From: Desmodus rotundus
Taxonomy: Eukaryota; Chordata; Mammalia; Chiroptera; Phyllostomidae
Direction: 5' to 3'
DNA: 64,000 nucleotides
Assembly: GCF_022682495.2 (NCBI RefSeq)
Contig: NC_071396.1
Location: 58,917,159-58,981,158 of the forward strand
The notes under the pieces are model-generated. The model did no database searches and was not told where the DNA came from. It saw only the letters and a program-made list of their open reading frames with translations. A program made the translations under genes and the position numbers. Position 1 is the first letter of the stretch. Each line of letters starts with the position of its first letter. Positions 33,780 through 46,690 of this stretch are shown here, piece by piece.

Positions 33780-34040
33780 CTCCCATCCTAGGGCCTTTGT
33801 CCCTGCCATACTTCCATGGCCTCCATCTAGAGGTCTCTGCTCACCAGGTTCTTCTCTGACACCAGTTCCCCATCCACAGTTCCTATTACCCTTTCCTGCT
33901 GTGGTTTCTTCCAGAGCACATACCACTTTCTGACATACTATCAAACTTCTATTTCATGTATTGAAAATATCTCCCACTGGGACATACACTCTCAGTCCTG
34001 GGTCCCCAGCTCTGATAACAGACCTGAGGTATCTTGGTGC
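33780..34040 (+). repeat. L2-like LINE fragment
   Basis: Motifs in the order tagggcctttgtccctgcca, ggtctctgctcaccaggttc, accactttctgacatactat and ctcccactgggacatacac resemble the 3' end of LINE-2. The copy is diverged, as expected for an old element. Confidence 0.6.
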
Positions 34041-35195
34041 ATAGGTAGAAAATGAGGAGTCTGGTCCATAAGGAGCCATGGACAGCCCTGGAGAGGACCC
34101 TACCTTGCCAGCATTTGCCTGTTTTTACTTCCCTAGGTCACACCCACCTCCTTCAAGGCTTGTTGAAAGCCTCCAGTACATAGGGCTATGAAGAAGAGCA
34201 TAGAGCAGGGCCTTTGAAATGTACCTTGAAGGAGACAGCTGGGTCTGGGGACAGGTTCCCCAGTGAAGGAATCTCAGAGGGGATGGCCCATGCCTGACTG
34301 AGGAGAACACAAAAGCTTAGCTTCTTTGCCTCAAGACAGGACAATTTCTGAGTGTTATTTTCCAGAACTCTTCCTCACTCCAACGCTGGGGAGCCAGGCT
34401 TAAGGCCACATTCTCAGAGGTAGGGTTTAAGGCCACATTCTCAGAAGTAGGGTCACTCTGGCTTAAGTTAAGAACTCAAGTGGCCAGTGAGATCTTTCTG
34501 AGAAATGATTAGTGATTCTGACCCCAAGGCTTTGCCTCGCTGGGGCTCTGAGCCCCCGATATTTGAAAGGGTCTTAGATGTCCCCCAGCATCTATTCTTG
34601 GAATTATATGAGACAGAAATTACTATGCAAAGCTGCCACCTTCCCTGAACAAGGAATAATAAGAGGTAAGATATGAAAGTCCAAAGATCAATTTCCTTAC
34701 TATAGAAAGAGTTCCTACAAATCACCCAGAAAAATAATGGAAACTTCCATAGGAAAAATGGACAGATATTAGAAGCAAACAGTTCACTAGAAAGGAATCA
34801 TATTAGAAGGTGGTCATTATCACTTATGATAACACATATACAAGTGCAATAAGCTGCTATTTTTACATGTTAGATTAATGAATACCAAAAGTTTAATGAA
34901 GCATTGTTTGGTAAGGATGCATGCAAATGGACACAACACACTCTGTGCAGAGTAGCTTGGCAATATCTGTCCACCTCACAATTGCACACGCCCTTTGACA
35001 CAACACCCACTCCAGGGAACCTCACTTATGCGGAGTATGAGCACTTGAACACTGAGAAGTATATACAAGGGTGGCAGGGCAGCAGAGGACAGAGAAGTAA
35101 TCTCAGTGCCCATCCAAAAGGACTAACCACATAAGTTAGAGTATATGCATGCAGTAGGGACCCTCGGCAGCTATCTTAAAAAAAAAAGAAAAGAA
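34041..35195. other. Old non-coding DNA, nothing recognised
   Basis: About 1.15 kb without a supported gene. A short direct repeat of aggccacattctcagag occurs at about 34402 and 34430. Part of 34900-35140 weakly recalls an old L1 3' region, but I cannot support it. Confidence 0.4.
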
Positions 35196-35400
35196 GTCTG
35201 GCTGGTGTGGCTCAATGGATTATATACTGAACTGAGAAGCAAAGGGTGGCCAGTTCGATTGCCAGTCAAGGCACATGTGTGGGTTGTGGGCCAGGTCCCC
35301 AGTGGGAAGTGTGTGAGAGGCAACCACTCACTGAGGTTTCTCTCCCTCTCTTCCCCTCTCCCTTCCCCTCTCTCTAAAAATAAAAATAAATAGAATCATT
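35196..35400 (+). repeat. VES SINE, nearly full length
   Basis: The head gtctggctggtgtggctcaa with an A-box is followed by a B-box-like gttcgattgcc, the conserved aggcacatgtgtgggttgtg part, a CT-rich stretch and an A-rich tail. Similar A-rich sequence (taaaagaaaag) flanks both sides and is probably its target-site duplication. VES SINEs derive from tRNA, are transcribed by RNA polymerase III and are moved by L1. Confidence 0.92.
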
Positions 35401-35514
35401 AAAAGAAAAGACAGCAGATCTGCATATGTTGACATGGAATAACATAGCATGAAGACTATTAAGATAAAAAAGATAAGAGGCAGAACACTGTATGATATGC
35501 TATTATATGTAGGA

Positions 35515-35520
<6 letters not shown>

Positions 35521-35545
<25 letters not shown>
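35521..35545. repeat. (TG)12 microsatellite
   Basis: An uninterrupted run of 12.5 TG units. Confidence 0.98.
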
Positions 35546-35689
35546 AAATCCTCTAGAAAGGCTCATAAAACTGGCAGGCATAACTGTCTCAGAGAAAGGG
35601 AACTGGGTGTCAGGGAAGCGAAAGATACTTAGTTTTCACTGCATATTGATCTTCAGTTAAGTGACATTTTCTTTTCATTTTTTTACTTT

Positions 35690-36619
35690 TTTATTTTTAT
35701 TTGTTTTTAAGTATATTTTATTGCTTATGCTATAACAGTTGTCCCAATTTTTTTCTCCCCTATCCCCTCTCTTCCCCGCATACTCCCACCCTCCAGCATC
35801 CCCCTTCACCTTAGTTCATTCCCATAGGTTGTACATATAAGTTCTTTGTTTTCTCTATTTCATTTACTGTTCTTAACCTCCTCCTATTTTATTTCTACCA
35901 ATTAATGCTTCTTATTCCCTGTACCTTTTCCTTGACATTCTCCCCCTTCTCCTCCCCACTGATAACCCTCCATGTGATCTCCATTTCTGTGATTCTGTTC
36001 CTGTTCTAGTTGTTTACTCAGGTTTTCCTTTTGTTTTCTAAGTTCGTTGGGTTGACAGTTGTGAGTTTGTTTATATTTTACTGTTCATAGCTTTTGATCT
36101 TCTTCTATTCTTAGATAAGTTTCTTTAAGATTTCATATAATAAAGACTTGGTGATGACGAACTCCTTTAACTTGACCTTATCTGGGAAGCACTTTATCTG
36201 CCCTTTCATTCTAAATGATAACTTTGCTGGAGTAATCTTGGATGTAGATCCTCGCCTTTCTTGACTTCAAATACTTCTTTCCAGCCCCTTCTTGCCTGTA
36301 AGGTTTCTTTTGAGAAATAAGATGATAGTCTTATGGGCACTCCGTTATAGCTAACTTTATTCTTTCCTCTTGCTACTTTTAAGATTGTCTCCTTGCCCTG
36401 GCTGACGTGGCTCAGTGGATGGAGCACTGGCCTCTGAACCAAAGGGTCGTGAGTTCAATTCCCAGTGAGGGCACATGTCTGGGTTGTGGATCAGGTCACC
36501 AGGAGGGGGCACATGAAAGGCAACCACAGACTGATGTTTCTCTCCCTTTCTCCTTCCTTTCGCGTCTTTCTAAAAATAAACAAATAAAATCTTCAAAAAA
36601 ATTCTCTCCTTATCTTTAT
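35690..36619 (-). mobile_element. HAL1-3: half-L1, 3' part only
   Basis: The antisense element keeps its 3' UTR (from about 35690, ttattgcttatgctataaca) and the C-terminal part of ORF1 (about 36110-36394), which includes a segment homologous to GWKEVF. It is split by a VES SINE at 36395-36600 and then cut off by L1-A at about 36620. Its 5' part was not found on the far side of L1-A, so HAL1-3 was 5'-truncated or later lost sequence. Confidence 0.78.
36395..36600 (+). repeat. VES SINE, full length, with target-site duplication
   Basis: The SINE starts gccctggctgacgtggctca and ends in an A-rich tail. Flanks are attgtctcctt (36384-36394) and attctctcctt (36601-36611), an 11-base duplication with one mismatch. 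The A-box (tggctcagtgg, 36409-36419) and the B-box (gttcaattc, 36453-36461) both fit the RNA polymerase III consensus. It is inserted in ORF1 of HAL1-3. Confidence 0.95.
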
Positions 36620-39030
36620 TTTTTAATATATATTTTATTGTATTTATTTTATTTTAATATTTATTGTTATTCAATTACAGTTGTCTGCATTTTCTCCCAT
36701 CCCTCCACCCCACCCCAGCCAATCCAACCTCCCTCCCCCACCTCTACCCTCCTTCTTGATTTTGTCCTTGTGTCCTTTATAGTTCCTGTAATCCCCTCTC
36801 CTCAGTGTCCCCTCCCCACTCCCTTCTGGCTATTGTTAGATTGTTCCTAACATCGATGTCTCCGGTTATATTTTGTTTGCTTTTTTCTTTTGTTGATTAT
36901 GTTCCAGTTAAAGGTGAGATCATATGGTATTTGTCCCTTACCACCTGCCTTATTTCACTTAGCATAATGCTTTCCAGTTCCATCCATGCTTTTGTAAAGG
37001 GTATAAGCTCCTTGTTGCTCTCTCCTGTGTAGAATTCCATTGTGTAAATGTGCCATAGTTTTTTGATACACTCATTTACTGATGGGCACTTAGGTTGCTT
37101 CCAGTACTTGGCTGTTGTAAATTGTGCTGCTATGAACATTGGGGTGCATAGGTTCTTTTGGATTGGTGTTTCAGGGTTCTTAGGGTATAATTCCAGCAGG
37201 GGAATTGCTGGGGCAAAAGGGCAGTTCCATTTTTAGTTTTCTGAGGAAATTCCATACTGTTTTCCACAGTGGCTGAACCTGTCTCCAATCCCACCAACAG
37301 TGCACTAGGGTTCCCTTTTTTCCACATCCTCTCTAACACTTATTTGTCACTTTGTTTATGATAACCATTCTGACCGGTGTGAAGTGGTATCTCATTGTGG
37401 TTTTAATTTGTATCTCTCTGATAGCTAGTGATGCATGCAGATTTTCATATGTCTCTGGACCCTTTGTATGTCCTCCTTGGAGAAGTGTTTGGTCTTTCCC
37501 ATTTTTTAACTGGGTTTTTGGTGTTCCTAGAGTGAGGTTATGTGAGTCCTTTATATATTTTGAAGGTCAAACCCTTTCCTGAGATATCATGGCAAATAAA
37601 TTTTCCCATACAGTTGGTTCCCTTTTCATTTTGCTAATATTTTCTTTAGCCATGCAGAACCTTTTTATTTTGATGAGGTCCCATTTTTTAATTCTTTCCT
37701 TTATATCCCCTGCTCTGGGTATATATCTGTGAAAATATTGCTTCCTGGAATACCTGAGATTTCATGCTTGTTTTCTCCTGAAGGACTTTTATAGTGTCCA
37801 ACTTATATTTAAGTCTTTTATACACCTTCAATTTATTTTTGTGTATGGTATAAGTTCGTGGTTGAATTTCATTTTTTTGCAGGTAGCTGTCCAGCTCTCC
37901 CAACACGATTTTTGAAGAGGCTATTTTTACTCCATTTTATGCTGCTGAGTCAAATATTAATTGACCATTGAGACTTGTGTTTATTTCTGGGCTCTGTGTT
38001 CTGTTCCATTGGTCTATGTGCCTGTTTTTATGCCAGTACCAGGCTGTTTTGGTTACAGTGGCCTTGTAATACAGTTTGATATCAGGTATTGTGATCCCCC
38101 TACTTTGTTCTTCTTTCTCAAAATTGCTGAGGCTATTCGGGGACATTTATGGTTGGATGTAAATTTCTGAAATGTTTGTTCTAAATCTGTGAAGTATGTC
38201 ATAAGTACTTTAATACCGTTGTGCTGGATCTATAAATTGCTTTGGGTACTATGGAAATTTTGATGCTAATTCTTCCAATCTATGAACACAGTATATGCTT
38301 CCATCTGTCTGTGTCTTCCTTAAATTCTCTCTTTAGTGTTGTGTAGTTTTCTGAGTACAGGAATTTTACCTCATTGGTTAGGTTTATTCCGAGGTATTTT
38401 ATTTTTCTTGTTGCTATAGGAAATGGGACATTTTCCCCGATTCTGCTTCTGATATTTCATTGTTGGTATACAGAAATGTCTTTGATTTCTAAATATTGAC
38501 TTTTTATCCCCCTGTTTTGTCAAACTCATTTATTAGACCAAGCAGTTTTTTGGTGGAGTCTGTAGGATTTTCTAGGTACACTATCATGTCATCTGCAAAC
38601 AATGAATGTTTTGTTTCCTCCTTTCCAATTTGGATGGCTTTTATTTCTTTTTCTTGTCTGATTGGTGTGGGTAGGACTTCCAATACTATGTTGACTAGGA
38701 GTGGTGAGAGAGGGCATCCTTGTCTTGTTCCTGATCTTAGTGGGAAAGCTCTAAGTTTTTGTCCATTGAGTTTGATGTTGGCTGTAGGTCTCTCATATAT
38801 GGCCTTTACTATGTTGAGGAATGCTCCCTCTATTCCCACTTTGCTGAGTGTTTTTATCACAAATGGGTGCTGTACCTTACAAATGCTTTTTCCACATCTA
38901 TTGATATGATCATGTGGTTTTCGTCTTTGCTTTTGTTTATGTGGTGTATTATGTTTATTGATTTCCAAATATGGTACCATACTTGCATTCTTGGATGAAT
39001 CCCCCTTGTTTATGTTGTATGATTTTTTTA
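36620..39030 (-). mobile_element. L1-A, 3' part: older L1 (3' UTR to RT domain)
   Basis: The antisense L1 runs from its A-tail (plus T-rich, about 36620-36665) through the 3' UTR and ORF2 to the RT domain, where it stops at gtatgatttttttaa (about 39030). A 158-codon open piece (38980-38504) has [13 protein letters not shown] and FADDMIVY. Many stops and indels show that it is older than L1-D. L1-B begins at this point, and older-type L1 sequence goes on at about 41431, so L1-B appears to lie inside L1-A. Confidence 0.82.
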
Positions 39031-41430
39031 AATTTTAATTTTTATTTTTATGCAATTACAGCTGTGTGCCTTCTCTCCCCATCCCTCCACCCCACCCCAG
39101 CCGAACCCACCTACCTCCCCCACTTCCACCCTCCCCCTTGATTTTGTCCATGTGTCTTTTATAGTAGTTCCTGTAATCCCCTCTCCTCACTGTCCCCTCC
39201 CCAATCCCCCTGCCCATTGTCAGATTGTTCTTAACTTCAATGTCTGTGGTTATATTTTGTTTCCTTTTTTTCTTCTATTTATTATATTCCAGTTAAAGGT
39301 GAGATCATATGGTATTTGTCCCTCACTGCCTGGCTAATTTCACTTAGCATAATGCTCTCCAGTTCCATCCATGCCATTGCAAAGGGTATAAGCTCCTTCT
39401 TTCTCTCTGCTGCATAGAATTCCATTGTGTAAATGTACCATAGTTTTTTAATATACTCATTTGCTGATGGGCACTTTGGTTGCTTCTAGCACTTGGCTAT
39501 TGTAAATTGTGCTGCTGTGAACATTGGGGTGCACAGGTTCTTTTGGATTGGTGTTTCAGGGTTCTTAGGGTATAATCCCAGCAGCAGAATTGCTGGGTCA
39601 AAGGGCAGTTCCATTTTTAGTTTTCTGAGGAAATTCCATACTGTTTTCACAATGGCCTCACCAGTCTGCATTCCCACCAACAGTGCACTAGGGTTCCCTT
39701 TTCTCCGCATCCTCTCCAACATTTGTTTGTGGATTTTTCATGTTGGCCACTCTGACTGGTATGAGATGGTACCTCATTGTGGTTTTAATTTGCATCTCTC
39801 TGATGGGTAGTGATGCTGAGCATCTTTACATATGTTTCTGGGCCCTCTGTATGTCTTCCTTGGAGAAGTGTCTGTTCAAGTCATTTACCCATTTTTTAAT
39901 TGGGTTGTTTGTCTTCCTGGAGTGGAGTCGTGTGAGTTCTTTATATATTTTGGAGATCAGGCCCTTGTCTGAGGTATCATTGGCAAATATGTTTTCCCAT
40001 ACTGTTGGTTCTCTTTGTAATTTGGTGATGTTTTCTTTAGCCATGCAGAAGCTTTTTGTTTTCATGAGGTCCCATTTGTTTATTCTTTCCTTTATGTCCC
40101 TTGCTTTAGGGGATGTGTCTGTGAGGATGTTGCTGCGAGGAATGTCTGAGATTTTCCTGCCAATGTTTTCCTCAAGGACTTTTATGGTCTTACAACTTAT
40201 ATTTAAGTCTTTTATCTATCTTGAGTTTATTTTCGTGTATGGAGTAAGTTGGTGATCGAGTTTCATTTTTTTGCACGTAGCTGTCCAGATCTGCCAACAC
40301 CATTTGTTGAAGAGGCTGTTTTTGCTCCATTTTATGCTTCTGCCTCCTTTGTCAAATATTAATTGACGGTAAAGGCTTGAGTTTATTTCTGGGCTCCCTG
40401 TTCTGTTCCATTGGTCTATGTGCCTGTTTTTATGCCAGTACCAGGCTGTTTTGATGACAGTGGCCTTGTAATACAGTTTGATATCAGGTATTGTGATCCC
40501 TCCTGCTTTGTTCTTCTTTCTCTAAATTGCTGCAGCTATTCGGGGTCGTTTATGGTTGCATATGAATTTCTGAAATGTTTGTTCTTTATCTGTAAAATAT
40601 GTCATGGGTACTCTAATAGGGATTGCATTGAATCTATAAATTGCTTTGGGTAGTATGGCCATTTTGATGATGTTAATTCTTCCAATCCATGAGCATGTTA
40701 TATGCTTCCATTTGTTTGTGTCTTCCTTAATTTCTTTCTTCAGTGTTGTGTAGTTCTCTGAGTACAGGTCTTTTACCTCCTTGGTGAGGTTTATTCCTCG
40801 GTACTTTATTTTTCTTTTTGCTATATCAAATGGAATTTTTTTCCTGATTTCCTTTTCTGGAGTTTCGTTGTTGGTGTACAGGAATGCCTTTGATTTCTGA
40901 GTATTGACTTTATATCCAGCTGTTTTGCCAAATTCATTTATTAGGTCGAGTAGTTTTTTGGTGGAGTCTATAGGACTTTCCATGTACACTATCATGTTAT
41001 CTGCAAACAGTGACAGTTTCATTTCCTCCTATCCAATTTGGATGCCTTTTTTTTCTTTTTCTTGTCTGATTGCTGTGGTTAAGACTTCCAATACTATGTT
41101 GAATAGGAGTGGTGAGAGAGGGCATCCTTGTCTTGTTCCTGATCTTAGTGGGAAAGCTCTAAGTTTTTGTCCATTGAGTGTGATATAGGCTGTAGGTCTC
41201 TCATATATGGCCTCTATTATGTTGAGGAATGCTCCGTCCATTCCCACTTTGCTGAGGGTTTTCATCAGAAATTGGTGCTGTATCTTATCGAATGCTTTTT
41301 CTGCATCTATTGATATGATCATGTGATTTTTGTCTTTGCTGTGGTTTGTGCGATGTATTATGTTTATTGATTTGTGAATATTGTACCATCCTTGCATCCC
41401 TGTGATTAATCCCACTTGGTCATGATGTAT
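39031..41430 (-). mobile_element. L1-B: 5'-truncated L1 inside L1-A
   Basis: L1-B has its own A-tail (T-rich from about 39031), 3' UTR and ORF2 up to the RT domain. It resembles the young L1s more than L1-A does. ORF2 is broken, although 166-codon (41022-40522) and 156-codon (41499-41029) open pieces remain. The catalytic motif reads FADN. Its 5' end falls at the same ORF2 position as its insertion site in L1-A: ttgtatgatttttttaa near 39014-39030 and tgtatgatctttttaa near 41425-41440. The border with the following L1 sequence is therefore uncertain by tens of bases. Confidence 0.75.
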
Positions 41431-44400
41431 GATCTTTTTAATGTATTGCTCGATGCGGTTTGCCAATATTTTGTTGAGGATTTTACCATCCATGTTCATC
41501 AGCGATGGTGGCCTGAAGTTTTCTTTCTTCGTGTCTTTAGCTGGTTTTGGGATTAGGATGATGTTGGCTTCATAAAACGAGTTTGGGAGTCTTCCATCTT
41601 CTTGAAGTTTTTGAAGTATTCTGAGGATGATACCGATTAGCTCCTCCTTAAATGTTTTGTAGAATTCTACTGTGACACCATCTGGTCTAGGATTTTTGTG
41701 TGTTCAGAGTTGTTCGATTACTGCTTCAATTTTGTCACCTGTTATTGGTCTGTTCAGGCTTTCTGCTTCTTCTTCATTCAGTTTTGGAAGATTATATTTT
41801 TCTAGATATTTGTCCATTTCACCTAGGTTTTCAAATTTCTTGGCATATAGTTCTTCATAGTAATTTCTTACAATTCTTTTTAGTTCTGTAGGATAAGTTG
41901 TAAGCTCTTCTCTTTCATTTCTTATTGTGTTTATTTGGATCCTCTCCCCACCTTTTTTTTAATGAATCTGTTTAAAGGTTTGTCGATTTTGTTTATCTTT
42001 TCAAAGAACTAGCTCCTGGATTTATTGATTTTTAGAATTGTGGTTTTAGTCTCTATATCATTTAATTCTGCTCTGGTCTTGGTTATCTCCTTCCTTGTAC
42101 TTGATGGGCTGTCTTTGTTGTTGTTACTGGAGTTCTTGTAGGTGTATGGTTAGGTTGTTTATTTGAGACGTTTTTCTTCTTCTTAGGTAGGGCTGTAATG
42201 CTATGAACTTCCCTTTCAGGACTGCCTTTGCTGTATTCCACACGTTTGGATTTGTTGTGAGTTCATATTCTCGTGCTTCCAGAAACTTTGACTTCTTCCT
42301 TGATCTTATTCTTGACCCATTCATTGTTTAATAGCATGCTATTCAATCTCCATGAGTTGAGTGTTTTGAATTTTTTTCTTGAGTTTGTTTTCTAATTTCA
42401 GTCCCTTCTGGTTCGAGAAAATGCTTTACATGATTTCATTATTCTTGAATTTGTTGAGGCTTGTTTTGTTTCCTATTATGTAGTCTATCTCTGAGAATGT
42501 CACATATAAGGACATTGAAAGGAATGTGTATTTTGCCTCTTTGGGATGAAAGGCTCTCTATATATCAGTTAAGTGCATGTGATCTAGGACATTATTCAGT
42601 GCCACAATATCTTTGGTGATATTTTGTTTGGAAGACCTATCCATTTTTGACAGTGGGTGTTGAAATCCCGTACTATAATTGTGTTGGTGTTTTATCTTTC
42701 TTGAAGTCCTCCAAGATTTTCCTTATGTATATGGGTGCTCCTTTTGGATGCATATGTGCTTATAATGTTTATGTCTTCTTGATGGATTCTTCCCTTGAGT
42801 ATTATGAGGTGTTCTTCTGGGTCTCTTTTTATGGACCTTGTTTTTAATCTATTTTGTGTGATATGAGTATTGCTATCCCAGCTTTTATTTCCTGTCTGTA
42901 TGCTTGGAATATTTTTTCCCAATTGTTCACTTTTAGTTTGTGAAGGGCTTTTGTTCTGAGGTGGGCATATCTTGTAGGCAGCATATGTGTGGGTCATATT
43001 TTCTTACCCATTCAGCTACCCTATGTCTTTTGAGTGGAGCATTTATTCCATTAACATTTAAGGCTATTGTTGATAGGTATTTCTTCATTTTCCTCCCTTT
43101 GTACCTGTGTTCCTCTCTTTCACTCCTTTCCATTCTCTTCTTATAGTAGTCCCTTTAGTACTTGTAGGTCTGGTTTGGTGGAGATGTATTCTTTCAATCT
43201 TGTTTTATCTGAGAAAATATTTATTTTGCCTTCTGTTTTAATTGTTAGCCTCACCGGGTAGAGTAATCTTGGTTGCAGACCTTTGTTTTTCATTACTTAG
43301 TATATCTCTTGTCATTCTCTCCTGGATTGGAGTGTTCCTGTTGAGAAATCAGGTGCTAGCCTTATTGGAACCCCTTTGTAAGTTACTTCTTATTTCTCCC
43401 TTGCTGCTTTTTATGATTCTCTCTTTGCTGTTAATACTTGGCATTTTAATTATGATATGTATTGGGGTTGGCCTCTTTGGGTTCATCTTGATTGGGACTC
43501 TCTGTGCTTCCTGAACTTGCATAGTTTTTTCCCTGTCCAGGTTTGGAAAGTTTTCTGTCATTTTTTCAAAGAGGGTTTCTATCCCTTGTTCCTTTTCTTC
43601 TCCTTCTGGTATTCCGATGATTCGAATGTCATTGCATTTCATGTTATCTTGGAGCTCCCTTAAGCTATCTTCATATTTTTCGAGTCTTTTTTTATGCAGC
43701 TGCTCTGCCTGGGTGTTTCTTTCCTGCTCGTCTTCCAGCTCACTAATTCAGTCCTCTTTTTCAACTAGCCTGCTTGTAATTCCTTCTAGTGTGTTTTTCA
43801 TTTCAGAGATTTTATTGTTCATTTCTTCCTGGTTTTTGTTTATAGATTCTACTTCCTTTTTCATACTGTTGTAGTTCTCACTCGGTTCCTAGTAGTTGTC
43901 TCCGAGTTCCTTGAGCATCTTTATGAGCACCATCATTTTGTGGGTTTTTTGTTTTTTATTTTTTAAGATTTCATTTATTTATTTATTTTAGAGAGGGGAA
44001 AGGAAGGAGAAAGAGAGAGAGAAACATCAGTGTGTGGTTGCCTCTCGCGCACTCCATGCTGGTGACCTGGTCTGCAACCCAAGCATGTGCCCTGACTGGG
44101 AAGCAAACTGGAGACCCTTTGGTTTACAGTCCAATGCTCAACCCACTTAGCCACACAAGGCAGGGCTATAACCATTATTTTGAATTCTATATCTGATAGT
44201 TTGCTTACCTCCATTTCATTTAGTTCTTTTAGTAGGGAGTCTTCCATTCGTTTTGATTGCAGGTTCTTTTTTTGTCTCTCCATTTTAGGTGACTCTTTTT
44301 GTTTGTTTCTGCACTTCCTGATGTTTTGCTTTGCTAACTGTCTTTGTAGGGTAAACTTCTATGGTAGGAATCTATGGGGTTCAGTGGTGTGTTCTCTTGA

Positions 44401-44560
44401 TCTCTTTGTCTGGATGCTCTTGGTTTGCCCATTCTTCTGTTTGTGTGGGCTCTCTTGTTGTTCTTGGGTTGTTACCTTTTGTTGCTTCATTTGTTGGTGG
44501 CTTCTCTCCTCCCTCAGGTATACTGATGTTTGTAGATCCCACCTATTCTTGTATGTGATC
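41431..44560 (-). mobile_element. L1-A, 5' part: RT fingers, endonuclease, ORF1, 5' UTR
   Basis: In sense order this part has a short 5' UTR (from about 44560 or slightly beyond), ORF1 (about 44285-43150, split by a VES SINE), the ORF2 start near 43088 (MKKYLSTIALNVNGINAPLK), the endonuclease region and the RT up to the point where L1-B begins. The sequence is more diverged from L1-D than L1-B is, for instance at 41600-41640 and 42240-42300. This fits the older L1-A. Its 5' UTR differs from that of L1-1 and L1-H and lacks the candidate intron. All frames are broken. Confidence 0.75.
43941..44170 (-). repeat. VES SINE in ORF1 of L1-A, with target-site duplication
   Basis: Flanks are accatcattttg (43929-43940) and accattattttg (44171-44182), a 12-base duplication with one mismatch. 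On the minus strand the tRNA-like head starts near 44165 (gccctgccttgtgtggctaa) and the A-rich tail ends near 43941. It splits ORF1 of L1-A near its 5' end. Confidence 0.94.
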
Positions 44561-44730
44561 AGTGGCAGGGGGCAGGCAAAATGGATTAAGATAGTGGGAG
44601 AGTATTCTATGGGATTTAAAGTACCAACAAGTAGAGAAGAGATAGGAGATTCTTTGGATAAGTATAGCATTAACTGTGATATTTCACCCAACTAGCCACT
44701 TTTTATAAAAGGTGAAAAAGAGATAAGACT
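44561..44730. other. Sequence between L1-A and HAL1-4
   Basis: This stretch may be the outer end of the L1-A 5' UTR or flanking DNA. No clear border was seen. Confidence 0.3.
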
Positions 44731-45129
44731 CTTTTTTTAAATATATTTATTGATTATGCTATAACAGTTGACCCATTCCCCCCCCCACTCCACTCCATCC
44801 TGCCCACCCCCTCCCTCCCACATTCCCCCCTGTTAGTTCATGTCCATGGGTCATACTTATAAGTTCTTTGGCTTCTACATTTCCTACACTATTCTTACCC
44901 TCCCCCTGTCTATTTTCTACCTATCATTTATGCTATTTATTCTCTGTACCTTACCCCCCTCTCTCCCCCTCCCAATCCCCTATTGGTAAACTTCCATGTG
45001 ATCTCCATTTCTGTGGTTGTGTTTTTGTTCTAGTTGTTTACTTAGTTTGCTTTTGTTTTTGTTTTAGGTGTGGTTGTTAATAACTGTGAGTTTGCTGTCA
45101 TTTTTACTGTTCAAATTTTTCATCTTGTT

Positions 45130-45976
45130 TTTCTTAGATAAACCCCTTTAACATTTCCTATAATAATGGCTTGGTGATGATGAACTCCATTAACTCGACC
45201 TTATCTGAGAAGCACTTTATCTGCCCTTCCATTGTAAATGATAGCTTTGCTGGATACAGTAATCTTGGATGTAGGCCCTTGCCTTTCATGACTTGGAATG
45301 CTTCTTGCCAGTCCCTTCTTGCCTATAAGGTCTCTTTTGAGAAATCAGCTGACAGTCTTATGGGAAGTCCTTTGTAGGTAACTGTGTCCTTTTCACTTGT
45401 TGCTTCTAAGATTTTTCTCCTTCTGTTTCATCTTGAGGAATGTAATTATGATGTACCTTGGTGTGTTCCTCCTTGGGTCCAGCTTCTTTGGGACTCTCTG
45501 AGCTTCCTGGACTTCCTGGAAGTTTATTTCCTTTGCCAGATTAGGGAAGTTCTCCTTCATTATTTGTTCAAATAAGTTTTCAATTTTTTGTTCTTCCTCT
45601 TCTCCTTCTGGTACCCCTATAATTCGGATGTTGGAACATTTCAAAATGTCCTGGAGGTTCCTAAGCCTCTCCTCATTTTTTTGAATTCTTGTTTCTTCAT
45701 TCTTTTCTGGTTGGATGTTTCTTTCTTCCTTCTGGTCCGCACCATTGATTTGAGTCCCAGTTTCCTTCCCATCACTATTGATTCCCTGTACATTTTCCTT
45801 TGTTTCTTTTAGCATAGCCTTCATTTTTTTCATCTAATTTGTGACCATATTCAACCAATTCTGTGAGCTTCCTGATTACCAGTGATTTGAACTGTGCATC
45901 TGATAGGTTGGCTATCTCTTTGTTGCTTAGTTGTATTTTTTTCTGGAGCTTTGATCTGTTCTTTCATTTGGGCCAT
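45130..45976 (-). pseudogene. HAL1-4 ORF1, broken
   Basis: The start codon position (45976-45974, in an atggcccaaatg context) is the same as in HAL1-2. The middle part is open for 146 codons (45833-45393) with a coiled-coil-like region, IRIIGVPEGEEEEQKIENLF and EAQRVPKKLDPRRN. Frameshifts or stops occur before and after this piece. The segment missing from HAL1-2 is present here. Confidence 0.82.
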
Positions 45977-46690
45977 ATTTTTTGTCTTGGTGCACCTGTT
46001 TTGTGAAGGGGCGGAGCCTTAGGTGTTCACCTAGGCAGGGTAACTCTGGTTCCTGGGCTGTGACACTGTATGTGGGGGAGGGGCCGGGAGGGAGCAATGG
46101 CGTTTGCTTCACTCTCTGCCAGATTTCAGTCACTCCCTCTGCTACCCACAATCAAATTGGGCCCCTCTGGTGCTGCTTCCTGAGTGGGTGGGCTTGTGCA
46201 TGCTCTAGGCCCCTGTGGGTCTCTGCAGCGAACTCTCCTGTGAGGCTGGGAGTTTCTCCTGTTGCTGCCTCAAGCCCCAAGGGTGTTTTCAATCAGAGGT
46301 TTGAGGCTTTACTTAACTGTGCTGGAGCCCTGGGTTGCGTGGTCTGCTTTGCTCCCCTGACATTCCTGCTGGTTTATCTATGAGGGAATGTGGGGCCGCA
46401 GGGTCTGCCAGCCACCACCTTGTGGGGTCTGCTAGCTGCAGCCTGACCTGGCCCATTCCACAATCCACCACCTCGCTGGGTCCGCCCCCCACTGCCTTGT
46501 CGTGAGTCCTCTCTGCCCCAGTTGCCTTCTCTGCCCCTCCTACCGGTCTGGATGAATGTTTCTTCTTTATCTCCTTGGTTGTCAGACTTCCATACAGTTC
46601 GATTTTCTGTCAGTTCTGGTTATTTTTTGTTTTTAAATTGTTATTGTCCTTCTTTTGGTTGTGCAAGGAGGCACAGTGTGTCTACCTATG

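Noticed and set aside
35521..35545. The TG repeat as a regulatory or Z-DNA element.
   Set aside because: A short dinucleotide run with no gene nearby is ordinary.
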